Shown here: positions 52,480-60,811 of the stretch, piece by piece
How the letters are laid out: every line of letters begins with the position of its first letter
Numbering within the stretch: the first letter of the stretch is position 1
NCBI GenBank assembly: GCA_025928545.1
Contig: JAICJH010000038.1
Coordinates: forward strand, 1 to 62,472
Direction: 5' to 3'
Source of the DNA: Bryobacteraceae bacterium
GTDB lineage: Bacteria > Acidobacteriota > Terriglobia > Bryobacterales > Bryobacteraceae
DNA: 62,472 bases
Translations under genes and position numbers: made by a program
Notes under the pieces: generated by a model
Told to the model about the DNA's origin: nothing
Seen by the model: the letters and a program-made list of their open reading frames with translations, nothing else
Databases searched by the model: none

Positions 52480-53879
52480 CACGCCACCTCGGCGAACCTG
52501 CACGCTTCGAGAAGTTCGTGAACTTTGGCCCAGGCATCGGCTGCATTCGGGCCGCCCGTGGAACCGCCGCGAACTTCCAGATGGATCGCGTCGGCTAAGG
52601 CGCGGTAGAACTCGGTGGTGTATGCGCCCTGAAACATCATGCGGAGTTCGCCGCTGTCCTGCCAGTTGGCGCGGGGGCCTAACTGGGCGGCGACGATTTG
52701 GTGAAACCTGGTGCCTGGCAGCGGATAGGAAACGGAAATGCCGACGTCGTCGGGCGCGGTTTCCCGCACCATGCGAATGGTTTCGCGGATTTCATTCCAC
52801 TCTTCGCCCGGATAACCGAACTGGAGGAAGAAGCACGCACGAATGCCTTCGGCACGAAGATTCTCTCGCGCCTGGTAGATATCGGCCACGGAAATACCTT
52901 TGTCCATTGCATCCAGAATTTTCTGGGAACCGGACTCCGCGCCCATCCAGACTTCCGCGCATCCGGCGCGACGCAGCGCGGCGGCCGATTCGGCGGTCAT
53001 CAGATCGCAGCGGGATTGCATCTTGAAAGGAATTGCCGCGCCGATCCGGCAGACCTCGTCGGCGAACTCGGTGGTCCAGCGGGGAGACAAGGCAAAGATA
53101 TCGTCGGTGAACCAGATGTGATCGGGCTGGTAGGTCTCGCGGAGAAACAGCATTTCCGCGGCGACCGATTGCGACGATCTGGCGTGATAGCTGTTGCCGT
53201 GGATCGGCTTCGCGCACCAGTTGCAATGAAACGGGCACCCGCGGCTGGAGGCCATGTTCAGCGAAAAATAGCCGTGCGCGCTTGTCCAGGCTTCCCGATA
53301 GCGCGCCATATCGACAAGGTCCCAGGCTGGCAGGGGGAGGGAATCGAGGTTGGTTCGCGATTTCCGGGTTGCGCCATAATTCAACGCGCCGCCGCGGGAA
53401 AACACCAGACCGGCGATTGAGTGAATTGCTTTATCCTGCGCGCATTCGAGCAGCGTGTCTTCCACTTCCCCGGTGATGACCGCGGCGAAACCCGCTTCGA
53501 GATAAATGGCGGGCCGATCGGTGGAGTCGGAACCATGCACAATGGCGGGCACGCCGGCCTCCTGCGCAGCCTGGGCGAACCAGAAGGCAAGATTTCGGTT
53601 GTGCAGCAAGCACATCTTGGTCAGGAAATTGAAATCGTCGTCGCATACCACGACCAGGCCGGGCCGATCGCGCTGCAGTGTTTCCACAAAGCCGGCCTGC
53701 ACCTCGGAGAGCGATGGCAGAAGGGCGGGATCGAAGAAAGAAACGGGAAAATCATGTTGGCGGAGTACCGCCGCCGCCAGCAGGGTTTGCAGCGGGGGGT
53801 ACGGCTGCATGCGCGCTTCCTGCTTGGCATCGGATCTGACGTGGTTGGCGTGCGTCAGAAGAACCGGCCGAGTCAGCAT
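52479..53879 (-). CDS. B12-binding-type radical SAM protein 3
   Basis: 466 residues from ATG 53879. The frame upstream to 53951 is inside the next gene, which it overlaps by seven bases. The N-terminal part has VLLTHANHVRSD, YPPLQTLLAAAVLRQHDFPV and VPAIVHGSDSTDRPAIYLEAG (first part); the radical SAM site is CPFHCNWC in SRGCPFHCNWCAKPIHGNS. YQPDHIWFTDDIFALSPRW and AEVWMGAESGSQKILDAMD follow. It is the tandem paralogue of protein 2. The pair may act on successive carbons of the same substrate (inference). Confidence 0.9.
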   Translation of the reverse strand: MLTRPVLLTHANHVRSDAKQEARMQPYPPLQTLLAAAVLRQHDFPVSFFDPALLPSLSEVQAGFVETLQRDRPGLVVVCDDDFNFLTKMCLLHNRNLAFWFAQAAQEAGVPAIVHGSDSTDRPAIYLEAGFAAVITGEVEDTLLECAQDKAIHSIAGLVFSRGGALNYGATRKSRTNLDSLPLPAWDLVDMARYREAWTSAHGYFSLNMASSRGCPFHCNWCAKPIHGNSYHARSSQSVAAEMLFLRETYQPDHIWFTDDIFALSPRWTTEFADEVCRIGAAIPFKMQSRCDLMTAESAAALRRAGCAEVWMGAESGSQKILDAMDKGISVADIYQARENLRAEGIRACFFLQFGYPGEEWNEIRETIRMVRETAPDDVGISVSYPLPGTRFHQIVAAQLGPRANWQDSGELRMMFQGAYTTEFYRALADAIHLEVRGGSTGGPNAADAWAKVHELLEACRFAEVA

Positions 53880-55378
53880 GTGACCACTTCCGATTCCAGC
53901 CGCTGCGCGTCGACTTTCGGCTTGGGTGGCTCCAGCAAACGGGCGGCCCATTGCTTGAATTTCAGGTCGGCCGGGAATGCGTAAAAACCATGATCGAGAC
54001 GCCAGCGCGCAATCACTCCAATCATGCCGTGGACGATGCGCTCCAGGCGCGTTGTGTTGCGAACCCCGATATGGACCCGGTGAAACGCCAGTCGGAGGTA
54101 TTCTCGCATCGCCTGGAGTTCACGATGCCGGCCGCCTTTCAGCCAGGGCAGGATGGTGTAGCGCGGAAAGAAATCGGACCAGCCTTCCAGCGTTTTCGGT
54201 ACTTCGATTCCGAGCTCAAAAGCCCTTTGCATGATCGGCGAGCCTGGATACGGCGTAAAAATATTCGTCCAGAATTCGGCGCCCGGGAAGCGGCGGCAGA
54301 TATCCATGATCATTTTAATGGACTGGCGGCGGTCGCTTTCCTCTTCGCCGGGGAAACCGAAAATCATGTTGAAGGACGGCCGGATTCCGGCCTCGGTCAG
54401 GCGCGCGGCGGCTTCATATACGGTTTCCACCTTCTGAAAATCTTTGTTCATCAGGTGCATGACTTTGGGCGAGCCGCTGTCGGCGCCCTGAGCTACCTGC
54501 GAGAGACCGGAGCGCCGCAGCAACTTCAGTTCTTCGACAGTGAGGCGATTCACCAGATTGGTGGAAGCCTGGATACTCCAGTCGAACTGGACGCCGCGTT
54601 GCAGAATTCCTTCCGCGATGCCCACGGCCCGATCGCGATCTACCAGGAAATTGTCATCCACGATCCAGAGCAGCTTCAGGCCATAGCGGCGGACGAGGTC
54701 CGTGGTTTCCTCCGCCACCTGCTCTGGTTCGAGCGCATTCCATTTGCGGCCATATACGCCGTCATTCGTGCAGTACGCGCAGTTGTAGGGGCACGCAAGG
54801 CTGGATGTGTACATGGCCCAGCGACGTCCGCACACTCTTTCATAGGCGTCGAAATCGGCCAGATGATAGGCTTTGGGCGGCATTTCGCGAATCGGCCGCA
54901 GCACGCGCGGGGTATTGAATCGCAGGCGGCCATCTTCCTTATAGCCGACTCCCGCGACACCGGCCATCGACTCCCCGGCGCTGAGGCGGTCGACAATTTC
55001 GAGCATTGCGTCTTCGCCCTGGCCCTTGACCACGATGTCGACGCACTCCGCCGCCAGGGTTTGATCCGGCAGCAGCGATGGGTGCCAGCCGCCGAGGATG
55101 ACCGGCTTGGACGGATAGCGCAACTTCACCGCGCGCGCGACACGGACCGTCTCCCGAATCATGGGGCCGGTAACCAGCGAAACGGCGAGGCAAAGCGCGT
55201 CGCGCATTTCTTCGATGACGCGCCGTTCGAAATCGGGGGTAATCGTGGAATCGATTATCAGGACCTGGTATCCGGCCCTGAGCAAGGGCGTCGCCACGGC
55301 CAGGATGCCCAGGGGCGCGGTCGCTTCCTGGCTCGAGAATGCGGGAAAGAAGAAAACAATCTTGCGAGAGGAAGCCAT
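53873..55378 (-). CDS. B12-binding-type radical SAM protein 4, first gene of the operon
   Basis: 501 residues. N-terminal cobalamin-type domain (FFFPAFSSQEATAPLGILAVA start, KPVILGGWHPSLLPDQTLA with the usual GGxHPS loop, VDIVVKGQGEDAMLEIV). The cluster motif is CPYNCAYC, then YGLKLLWIVDDNFLVDRDRA and LSQVAQGADSGSPKVMHLMN. The C-terminal 100 residues (FAFHRVHIG-like region to LKFKQWAARLLEPP) resemble those of protein 1. GGWHPS followed by GQGE is the class signature for BchE/P-methylase-like enzymes. The gene heads the minus-strand operon; its promoter should lie in the 116-bp gap before 55495. Confidence 0.9.
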   Translation of the reverse strand: MASSRKIVFFFPAFSSQEATAPLGILAVATPLLRAGYQVLIIDSTITPDFERRVIEEMRDALCLAVSLVTGPMIRETVRVARAVKLRYPSKPVILGGWHPSLLPDQTLAAECVDIVVKGQGEDAMLEIVDRLSAGESMAGVAGVGYKEDGRLRFNTPRVLRPIREMPPKAYHLADFDAYERVCGRRWAMYTSSLACPYNCAYCTNDGVYGRKWNALEPEQVAEETTDLVRRYGLKLLWIVDDNFLVDRDRAVGIAEGILQRGVQFDWSIQASTNLVNRLTVEELKLLRRSGLSQVAQGADSGSPKVMHLMNKDFQKVETVYEAAARLTEAGIRPSFNMIFGFPGEEESDRRQSIKMIMDICRRFPGAEFWTNIFTPYPGSPIMQRAFELGIEVPKTLEGWSDFFPRYTILPWLKGGRHRELQAMREYLRLAFHRVHIGVRNTTRLERIVHGMIGVIARWRLDHGFYAFPADLKFKQWAARLLEPPKPKVDAQRLESEVVTC

Positions 55379-55494
55379 CGTCCGGTGTTCTGCCTATAGA
55401 GAAAGACCCCGCGCAGGCGGCGAGGGAACAAAATCCGGGTGCCGGAGAGATAGTGTTCCCGTGCGCCGGCCCGATTGTCTGAAGGATTAAGAAG

Positions 55495-56667
55495 ATGCGG
55501 GTCGCGCTGGTCCATTACTGGCTGTTGGGGATGCGCGGGGGCGAAAAAGTCCTTGAGGCGATGTGCCGCGCTTATCCGGAAGCCGATATCTTCACGTTGT
55601 TCTACAATCCGGATGCCGTCTCTCCGCTGATTCGAAGCCGTACCGTGCACGCATCGTTTCTGAACCCGCTGCGCAGGGTTTATCGTTCGCTGCTGCCGCT
55701 GATGCCAATGGCGCTGGAGGACTTCGATCTGCGCTCCTACGATCTGGTCATCAGCAGCGAGTCGGGGCCGGCCAAGGGAGTTCTCACCTCGGCCACGTCC
55801 CGGCATTTCTGCTATTGCCATACCCCGATGCGCTATCTCTGGGAACTCTATCCGGCGCACCGCCACGAGTTCGGGGAGAGTTTTCTCAAGCGCACTTTGC
55901 TGGCCCCGGTGGCGAATTACATGCGGCTGTGGGATTACGCGTCGGCTGCGCGCGTCGATGGTTTCATGGTCAACAGCCAGAACGTTGGGAGACGTATTTG
56001 GCGCTCCTGGCGACGCCGGTCCACAGTGGTTCATCCGCCGGTGGCGGTGGATACGTTTCAGTTCCGCTCGCCGGAAGATTACTTCCTGATTGTCAGCGAA
56101 ATGGTGCCTTACAAACGGCTGGCGTACGCAATTCGCTGGTTCGCAGGTTCAGGCCGCAAGCTGAAAGTAGTGGGTGATGGTCCCGAATATAAGTCTCTGA
56201 AAAGGCTGGGCGGAGACAGTGTGGAGTTCACGGGCAGAGTGACCGATCCGGAACTGCGCGGCCTCTACTCGCGTTGCCGCGCTCTCGTGTTACCGGGCGA
56301 AGAAGATTTTGGCATCACCATGGTGGAAGCCCTTGCCAGTGGGAAGCCGGTCATCGCCCTCGCCCGCGGCGGCGCGCTGGAAATCGTGGAGAACGGCCGT
56401 GGGGTACTCTTTTCTGAGCCGAACGAAGCTTCACTTGCGGACGCGCTGCGCTCATTCGATCGTGTTGAGCCGCTGATCGATTCGTATCGGTTGATGGATG
56501 CTGCGGCCGCATATTCGGAAGCCGCCTTCCAGAAGCGGTTTCTGGACACGGTGGATGCCCTATCCAGACGCCGGGCGAGACAATTGGCGGGACCTAGCGC
56601 GCGTGGCCCCGTGATGCTGCGTCCCATCCACCCTGCCGCCGGTTTCGCGTCTTCCGCAGGGGACTGA
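55495..56667 (+). CDS. GT4-family glycosyltransferase (surface polysaccharide)
   Basis: 390 residues. RVALVHYWLLGMRGGEKVLE is the typical N-terminal acceptor-domain start. FCYCHTPMRYLWELYP and VHPPVAVDTFQF mark the middle, and the donor site is LPGEEDFGITMVEALASGKPV (first part, with the E-x7-E pattern) followed by ALARGGALEIV. The fold is GT-B with retaining chemistry, using nucleotide sugars in the cytosol. It is divergent from the radical SAM operon. It likely extends the lipid-linked repeat unit begun by the WbaP-like enzyme. Confidence 0.92.
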   Translation: MRVALVHYWLLGMRGGEKVLEAMCRAYPEADIFTLFYNPDAVSPLIRSRTVHASFLNPLRRVYRSLLPLMPMALEDFDLRSYDLVISSESGPAKGVLTSATSRHFCYCHTPMRYLWELYPAHRHEFGESFLKRTLLAPVANYMRLWDYASAARVDGFMVNSQNVGRRIWRSWRRRSTVVHPPVAVDTFQFRSPEDYFLIVSEMVPYKRLAYAIRWFAGSGRKLKVVGDGPEYKSLKRLGGDSVEFTGRVTDPELRGLYSRCRALVLPGEEDFGITMVEALASGKPVIALARGGALEIVENGRGVLFSEPNEASLADALRSFDRVEPLIDSYRLMDAAAAYSEAAFQKRFLDTVDALSRRRARQLAGPSARGPVMLRPIHPAAGFASSAGD

Positions 56668-56737
56668 ACCGCCGATTTTCACAATCTGTTTACAACTCGG
56701 AGGCAACTGCATCTCCAGAAGTTTCTAACATCGCTTC

Positions 56738-57415
56738 ATGGAGCAAGGTTGGGATCTGTGTGAGGCCGTTTGCCGGGTCGGGCGGGAGGAGATCGAAACC
56801 GTCAGCGACGAAGCACTGATGTTTCTTCTTCGCAGCCAAAATGACCGGCAATATACCAGCGAATTGTTTGGCGAGCTTTATCGCCGGTTTCATCCGCGTG
56901 TGCTGAGTTGGTGCAAACGCCTGACCCGCAACCGCGAGGGTGCGAACGATCTGGCACAGGAAGTATTTCTGCGCGCTTTTCGATACATTCATACATTCCG
57001 CGGCGATTCCAGCCCATCAACGTGGTTCTATGTCATTACGCGCAACTATTGCATGAATGCGCTGCGGAAATGCGGCCGCGATCCGGTGGACGGCGCCGAA
57101 CTCGTTTCGCCGGCTGTCCGGGGTTCCGACGGTTCAGAACCATACCGGAACATTGCCGATAGCCAGACATTTGAGGCAATGTGGCGTCTCATCAACACCA
57201 CGTTGACGCCGCTGGAAGCCCGGGTGATGGCTCTGCACTATGGGCACGGATTACCCCTGGCGCTGATAACCCGGGAGCTGACGCTGTCCAATCCCAGCGG
57301 GGCCAAGGCGTACATTGTGAACGCACGGCGTAAGCTGAGCGCCGTCCTTCAGGGACGCCGGAAGACTCGCGGCGCGGTTGCAGTGGCGAATTCGAGTGCG
57401 GCTATGGCGGCCTGA
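56738..57415 (+). CDS. ECF-type RNA polymerase sigma factor
   Basis: 225 residues. Region 2 is clear: LYRRFHPRVLSWCKRLTRNR, GANDLAQEVFLRAFRYIHTFRG (first part) and STWFYVITRNYCMNALRK. Region 4 is LTPLEARVMALHYGHGLPLAL with a helix-turn-helix that ends NPSGAKAYIVNARRKL, somewhat divergent from standard ECF proteins. No anti-sigma gene is adjacent. Its position inside the polysaccharide locus suggests control of envelope genes (inference). The N-terminal extension of about 50 residues before region 2 is Glu-rich. Confidence 0.9.
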   Translation: MEQGWDLCEAVCRVGREEIETVSDEALMFLLRSQNDRQYTSELFGELYRRFHPRVLSWCKRLTRNREGANDLAQEVFLRAFRYIHTFRGDSSPSTWFYVITRNYCMNALRKCGRDPVDGAELVSPAVRGSDGSEPYRNIADSQTFEAMWRLINTTLTPLEARVMALHYGHGLPLALITRELTLSNPSGAKAYIVNARRKLSAVLQGRRKTRGAVAVANSSAAMAA

Positions 57416-57513
57416 CCGCCCGTCATCGTTCGTGTTCCGGCCACCTCGTCGACCCGCTCTTATAAAGTGAGAGGCCGTTGTTCGCTATTTGACAGGCCGC
57501 TCCTTTTCGCCCG

Positions 57514-58455
57514 ATGAAATCGGTCTTCTATCCCATGGGTTTTCCCGTGGAAATCGAAACAAACTCGGAGCCGGTGCTGGCGGCCGCCAGTTCACTTTGG
57601 GCGCGTTATCCGCAACTGGCTGACGCCAGGCCCGTGCGGCTGAAGATTGCAGTGTCGGGTTCGGCACGTGCGACGCCGCCACCGGCTACCCCTTCGCGCG
57701 TAGTCTTCAACGCCGACCGGATGTCAATCGATCACGACACCGCGGGCGTCGCCCAGGCGAATTATGCCACCGCCGATCTGAACATCGGTTCCGGGGAAGT
57801 ATTCCTCACGCCGGACCGGGCGGCGGATTCCGAATACGTGAATTACCACTTCCTTGAGCCAATCATCTGTCTGCTGCTGGCTCCGCGCCACTACGCATTT
57901 GCTCACGCATCCTGCATCGCCCGCAACGGTCGGGCACTGGTGCTGTGCGGTGACACCAAAGTTGGCAAAACATGCCTCGCTTACGCCTGCGCGCGCAAAG
58001 GATGGACGTTCCTCTCAGGGGATGCCACGCACTTTCTCCATCGCGACGAGGAGTTTTCCGTCGCGGGGCGGCCGTTCAGTATCCGTTTTCGCGAATCCGC
58101 ACGGGAACTGTTTCCCGAACTTGGAGCATGGCCGGCGTCACTCCGCCCCAATGGGCGCATGTCCATCGAGGCGGACAGTGAGCGGCTGAATGTTTCAACG
58201 GCTTTTCGCGGTCGCGCCAGCCACCTGGTGTTCCTGGAACGCCAACCCGGCACCGTCGCGAGGCTGGAGCCGATGTCTCCCGAAGACGCGATTCAACGCC
58301 TGGAGGAGTCCGTATTCTTCGGCGGAGAAGACGTCAGGGAGGGTCAGCGTGCCACGCTTCGCCGCTTTGCCCGGCTTCCTTCCATTCGTCTCGTCTATTC
58401 CGATTCGCGTGAAGCGGAGCCCGCGCTGCGATCGCTGATTCCGGATGTTGCGTAA
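57514..58455 (+). CDS. HprK-like P-loop kinase domain protein
   Basis: 313 residues. A beta-rich N-terminal part is followed by YVNYHFLEPIICLLL, a HASCIARNGRALVLCGDTKVGKTC segment (split: HASCIARNGRALVL and GDTKVGKTC, the Walker A), then FLSGDATHFL. The layout matches the HPr kinase C-domain-like proteins found in polysaccharide and peptide-modification loci, usually without an N-terminal HprK_N domain. Its target is unknown; it is unlikely to be true HPr kinase. Its stop directly precedes the nucleotidyltransferase start, so the two are co-translated. Confidence 0.8.
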   Translation: MKSVFYPMGFPVEIETNSEPVLAAASSLWARYPQLADARPVRLKIAVSGSARATPPPATPSRVVFNADRMSIDHDTAGVAQANYATADLNIGSGEVFLTPDRAADSEYVNYHFLEPIICLLLAPRHYAFAHASCIARNGRALVLCGDTKVGKTCLAYACARKGWTFLSGDATHFLHRDEEFSVAGRPFSIRFRESARELFPELGAWPASLRPNGRMSIEADSERLNVSTAFRGRASHLVFLERQPGTVARLEPMSPEDAIQRLEESVFFGGEDVREGQRATLRRFARLPSIRLVYSDSREAEPALRSLIPDVA

Positions 58456-59715
58456 ATGCGGCAGCCCGCCCAATCTTCGCTCTTGCTGTCCGCTGTGCGC
58501 AGCCTGCGTTTCAGCGACGCGCAGACGGATTGCCTGACGTCCCTCTCGCCCGCGGAATGGCAGCAGCTACTGAAAATAACCGACGAGTCGCGCATCACTC
58601 TGCCCCTGGCGACGCGCTGCGGAAGCCTGGTTCCGGAGCCCGTTCGAACTCACCTGAACGATTGCCTCGCGCGTAACGCCGTGCGCCATATTCGCGTTGT
58701 GGAAGCCCACAGCGAGGTCTTCGAAACGATGCGAATGCATGGGGCGGAGTTTCTCGTGCTCAAGGGCCTGGCTCACGGGCCGGGGTGGAATGGTGAAGTA
58801 TCCACTCGACCGCAGCACGACATCGATCTCTACTGCCCGCCGGAATCCATCCCTGCCGCCAGACAAGCCGCAAAATCCCTCGGCTATGAACCCTTCGGGG
58901 CGGAGGCGAACGACGCCGACCATCTCCCGGTCATGATTCGACAAACCGGTTGGCGCTGGCGCGACGACTATTACGATCCCGAACAGCCGCTGGCCCTGGA
59001 GCTCCACCATCGTTTCTGGAATCCGACTCTGGGATTCGCAGTGCGCCGAGTGGACGGATTCTGGAGCCGGCGGATTATTATGCCTGTGGGCGGTCTGGCC
59101 GTTCCCGCGCTACACCCGGTCGATGCGCTCGACTACGCCGCCTGGCACGCGCTCCGGCATCTGTTGCGGGGAAGCCTCCGCATTCATCACATCTACGAAA
59201 TAGCCCACCGCCTGCACCACACGGCGGACGATCTCGGGTTCTGGTCGGAATGGCGGGATACGGCATCCCCGTCGGAACGGATTCCCGAAACGATCATATT
59301 CCGGCTTGCCCGGGAGTGGTTTGGCTGCAATGTGAATCCCATACCGGAGCGCCACGTAGAGCAACTCCCTCACAACATCCAGCGATGGTTCAGCTTGTTC
59401 GCCTACTCGCCCATGGCGTCCGGCTCGTGTCCGAATAAAGACGAGCTGATCCTGAACCTCTGCCTTGCCCGCAACCATCGGGACCGCCGTCTCATCCTGA
59501 CTCGCCGTCTCTTCCCGGCAAAGCTGCCAGTCAGAATTCCGGATGCGCACGTTCCGGAGCGCACGCCCAATCTTCGTTCCAGATCTATCGTTCAAACTAC
59601 CGGATTCATCGTGCGACGCGTGCCGCATCATCTGGGGCTTCTGGCGCCATTGGTTCGGAGCGGGTTCCGCTGGTGGCTGTCAGGCCGGACTCACAAAACT
59701 CCTGCCGGGACGTGA
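58456..59715 (+). CDS. NTP_transf_5-type nucleotidyltransferase family protein
   Basis: 419 residues starting at the base after the HprK-like stop. The core is FLVLKGLAHGPGWNGEVSTRP (first part) followed by HDIDLYCPPESIP, where DIDLY gives the two metal-binding acidic residues, then LELHHRFWNPTLGF. This matches the large uncharacterised nucleotidyltransferase family that often travels with HprK-like kinases and PqqD-like proteins in glycan or peptide loci. The C-terminal half is helical. Its last 110 bases overlap the convergent GT4 gene on the other strand. The reaction is unknown. Confidence 0.8.
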   Translation: MRQPAQSSLLLSAVRSLRFSDAQTDCLTSLSPAEWQQLLKITDESRITLPLATRCGSLVPEPVRTHLNDCLARNAVRHIRVVEAHSEVFETMRMHGAEFLVLKGLAHGPGWNGEVSTRPQHDIDLYCPPESIPAARQAAKSLGYEPFGAEANDADHLPVMIRQTGWRWRDDYYDPEQPLALELHHRFWNPTLGFAVRRVDGFWSRRIIMPVGGLAVPALHPVDALDYAAWHALRHLLRGSLRIHHIYEIAHRLHHTADDLGFWSEWRDTASPSERIPETIIFRLAREWFGCNVNPIPERHVEQLPHNIQRWFSLFAYSPMASGSCPNKDELILNLCLARNHRDRRLILTRRLFPAKLPVRIPDAHVPERTPNLRSRSIVQTTGFIVRRVPHHLGLLAPLVRSGFRWWLSGRTHKTPAGT

Positions 59716-60811
59716 CCAGGTCCCGGACATAGTCACAGATTTCGAGCTGGCACCGGTGAAGGCGAAACCGTGTCTCCCATGCCTCCCGCCCCTGGGATGA
59801 CAGGCGTGCCATCAGTGACGAGTCGTCCAGCAACTGTGTCAACGAAGCCGCGAGACACACATGCTCACGCGCCTGTGTCAGCAGACCGGTCTCGCCATGT
59901 CTCACCAGTTCTGGGATTCCGCCTGACGGATAGGCCACAACCGGCGTTCCAGCGGAAAACGCCTCCATGATGACGCGCGTGGCGCCTTCGGCGGGGCCGG
60001 ATGGCACAGCCAGGACATCGATTTCATGGAGCGCTGCCGCAACATCGTCCGTCCAGCCTCGAAATTCCACCGGTGCGCCTTCCGCTGCGGCGCTCACCGC
60101 GGCCTCATATTCCCGGCCCGAGAAAAGCGCTGCGCCGAAGATCGAGAAGCGTAGATCCGGTCGCGCGATCGCCATGGATTTCGCTGCGCGTACGAAATCC
60201 ACGTGGCCCTTTTCAACGGCTATTCTGCCGATAATTCCGATGCGCGAAGGCCTCGGCCGTGGCCGCGCGACGAAGCCATGGTCCTGCACGCCGTTATAAA
60301 AGACCCGCATTCGGGGGATGCCCGTCATCCCGGAAAATGGCTGCGCGACAAAACGAGATATCGCGATGACGTGCATCGTCCGTCTGGCGACGCACCATCG
60401 CGCGATCCGACGTGTGTATTCGCGGTCCAGGTAACTATGCGCGTGAAACACAATCGGCGGACCTTCGGCATCCACTCCATGAACGGCGGCTGGCAGAGCG
60501 CGCGGGCCGTTGACGTAAACCAGATCCGCGTTCAGCCGCTGCGCCGCCTGCCGGATGACACGCCCGGCGCGAGCGCAGTCTAAGCCGTAACGAAAAATAT
60601 CTCCCGGCGTCTTGTGGCCGTTGGCGTAATGGGCTAATGGCAGGTGGGAAAAAGGAATTCCGCGATCGAGACAGGCCTGCCGCAGCGGCCCGCCTCCGGG
60701 GGCCAGGACTTCTGCTTGCCAGCCCCGTCGCAAAGTTTCATCCAGCAAGTCGCGCAGTCCGATCTGCGCCCCGCCGAATTCACTGAACTGATCCACAAAA
60801 ACAATCTTCAT
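59606..60811 (-). CDS. GT4-family glycosyltransferase
   Basis: 401 residues from ATG 60811, which overlaps the Wzy-like gene's stop as ATGA. KIVFVDQFSEFGGAQIGLRDLL is the acceptor-domain start (first 20 residues), IGIIGRIAVEKGHVDFVRAA the start of the donor domain, and VPSGPAEGATRVIMEAFSAG with GTPVVAYPSGGIPEL the sugar-nucleotide site. It is a GT-B retaining enzyme. The last 36 codons lie antisense to the nucleotidyltransferase gene. It is co-expressed with the polymerase-like gene and should act in the same glycan pathway. Confidence 0.92.
   Translation of the reverse strand: MKIVFVDQFSEFGGAQIGLRDLLDETLRRGWQAEVLAPGGGPLRQACLDRGIPFSHLPLAHYANGHKTPGDIFRYGLDCARAGRVIRQAAQRLNADLVYVNGPRALPAAVHGVDAEGPPIVFHAHSYLDREYTRRIARWCVARRTMHVIAISRFVAQPFSGMTGIPRMRVFYNGVQDHGFVARPRPRPSRIGIIGRIAVEKGHVDFVRAAKSMAIARPDLRFSIFGAALFSGREYEAAVSAAAEGAPVEFRGWTDDVAAALHEIDVLAVPSGPAEGATRVIMEAFSAGTPVVAYPSGGIPELVRHGETGLLTQAREHVCLAASLTQLLDDSSLMARLSSQGREAWETRFRLHRCQLEICDYVRDLVTSRQEFCESGLTATSGTRSEPMAPEAPDDAARVAR

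Noticed and set aside
55379..55494. Possible precursor peptide gene for the radical SAM/SPASM protein
   Set aside because: The gap has no short frame with a ribosome binding site or a leader/Cys-rich core. A RiPP interpretation therefore lacks its key gene here.
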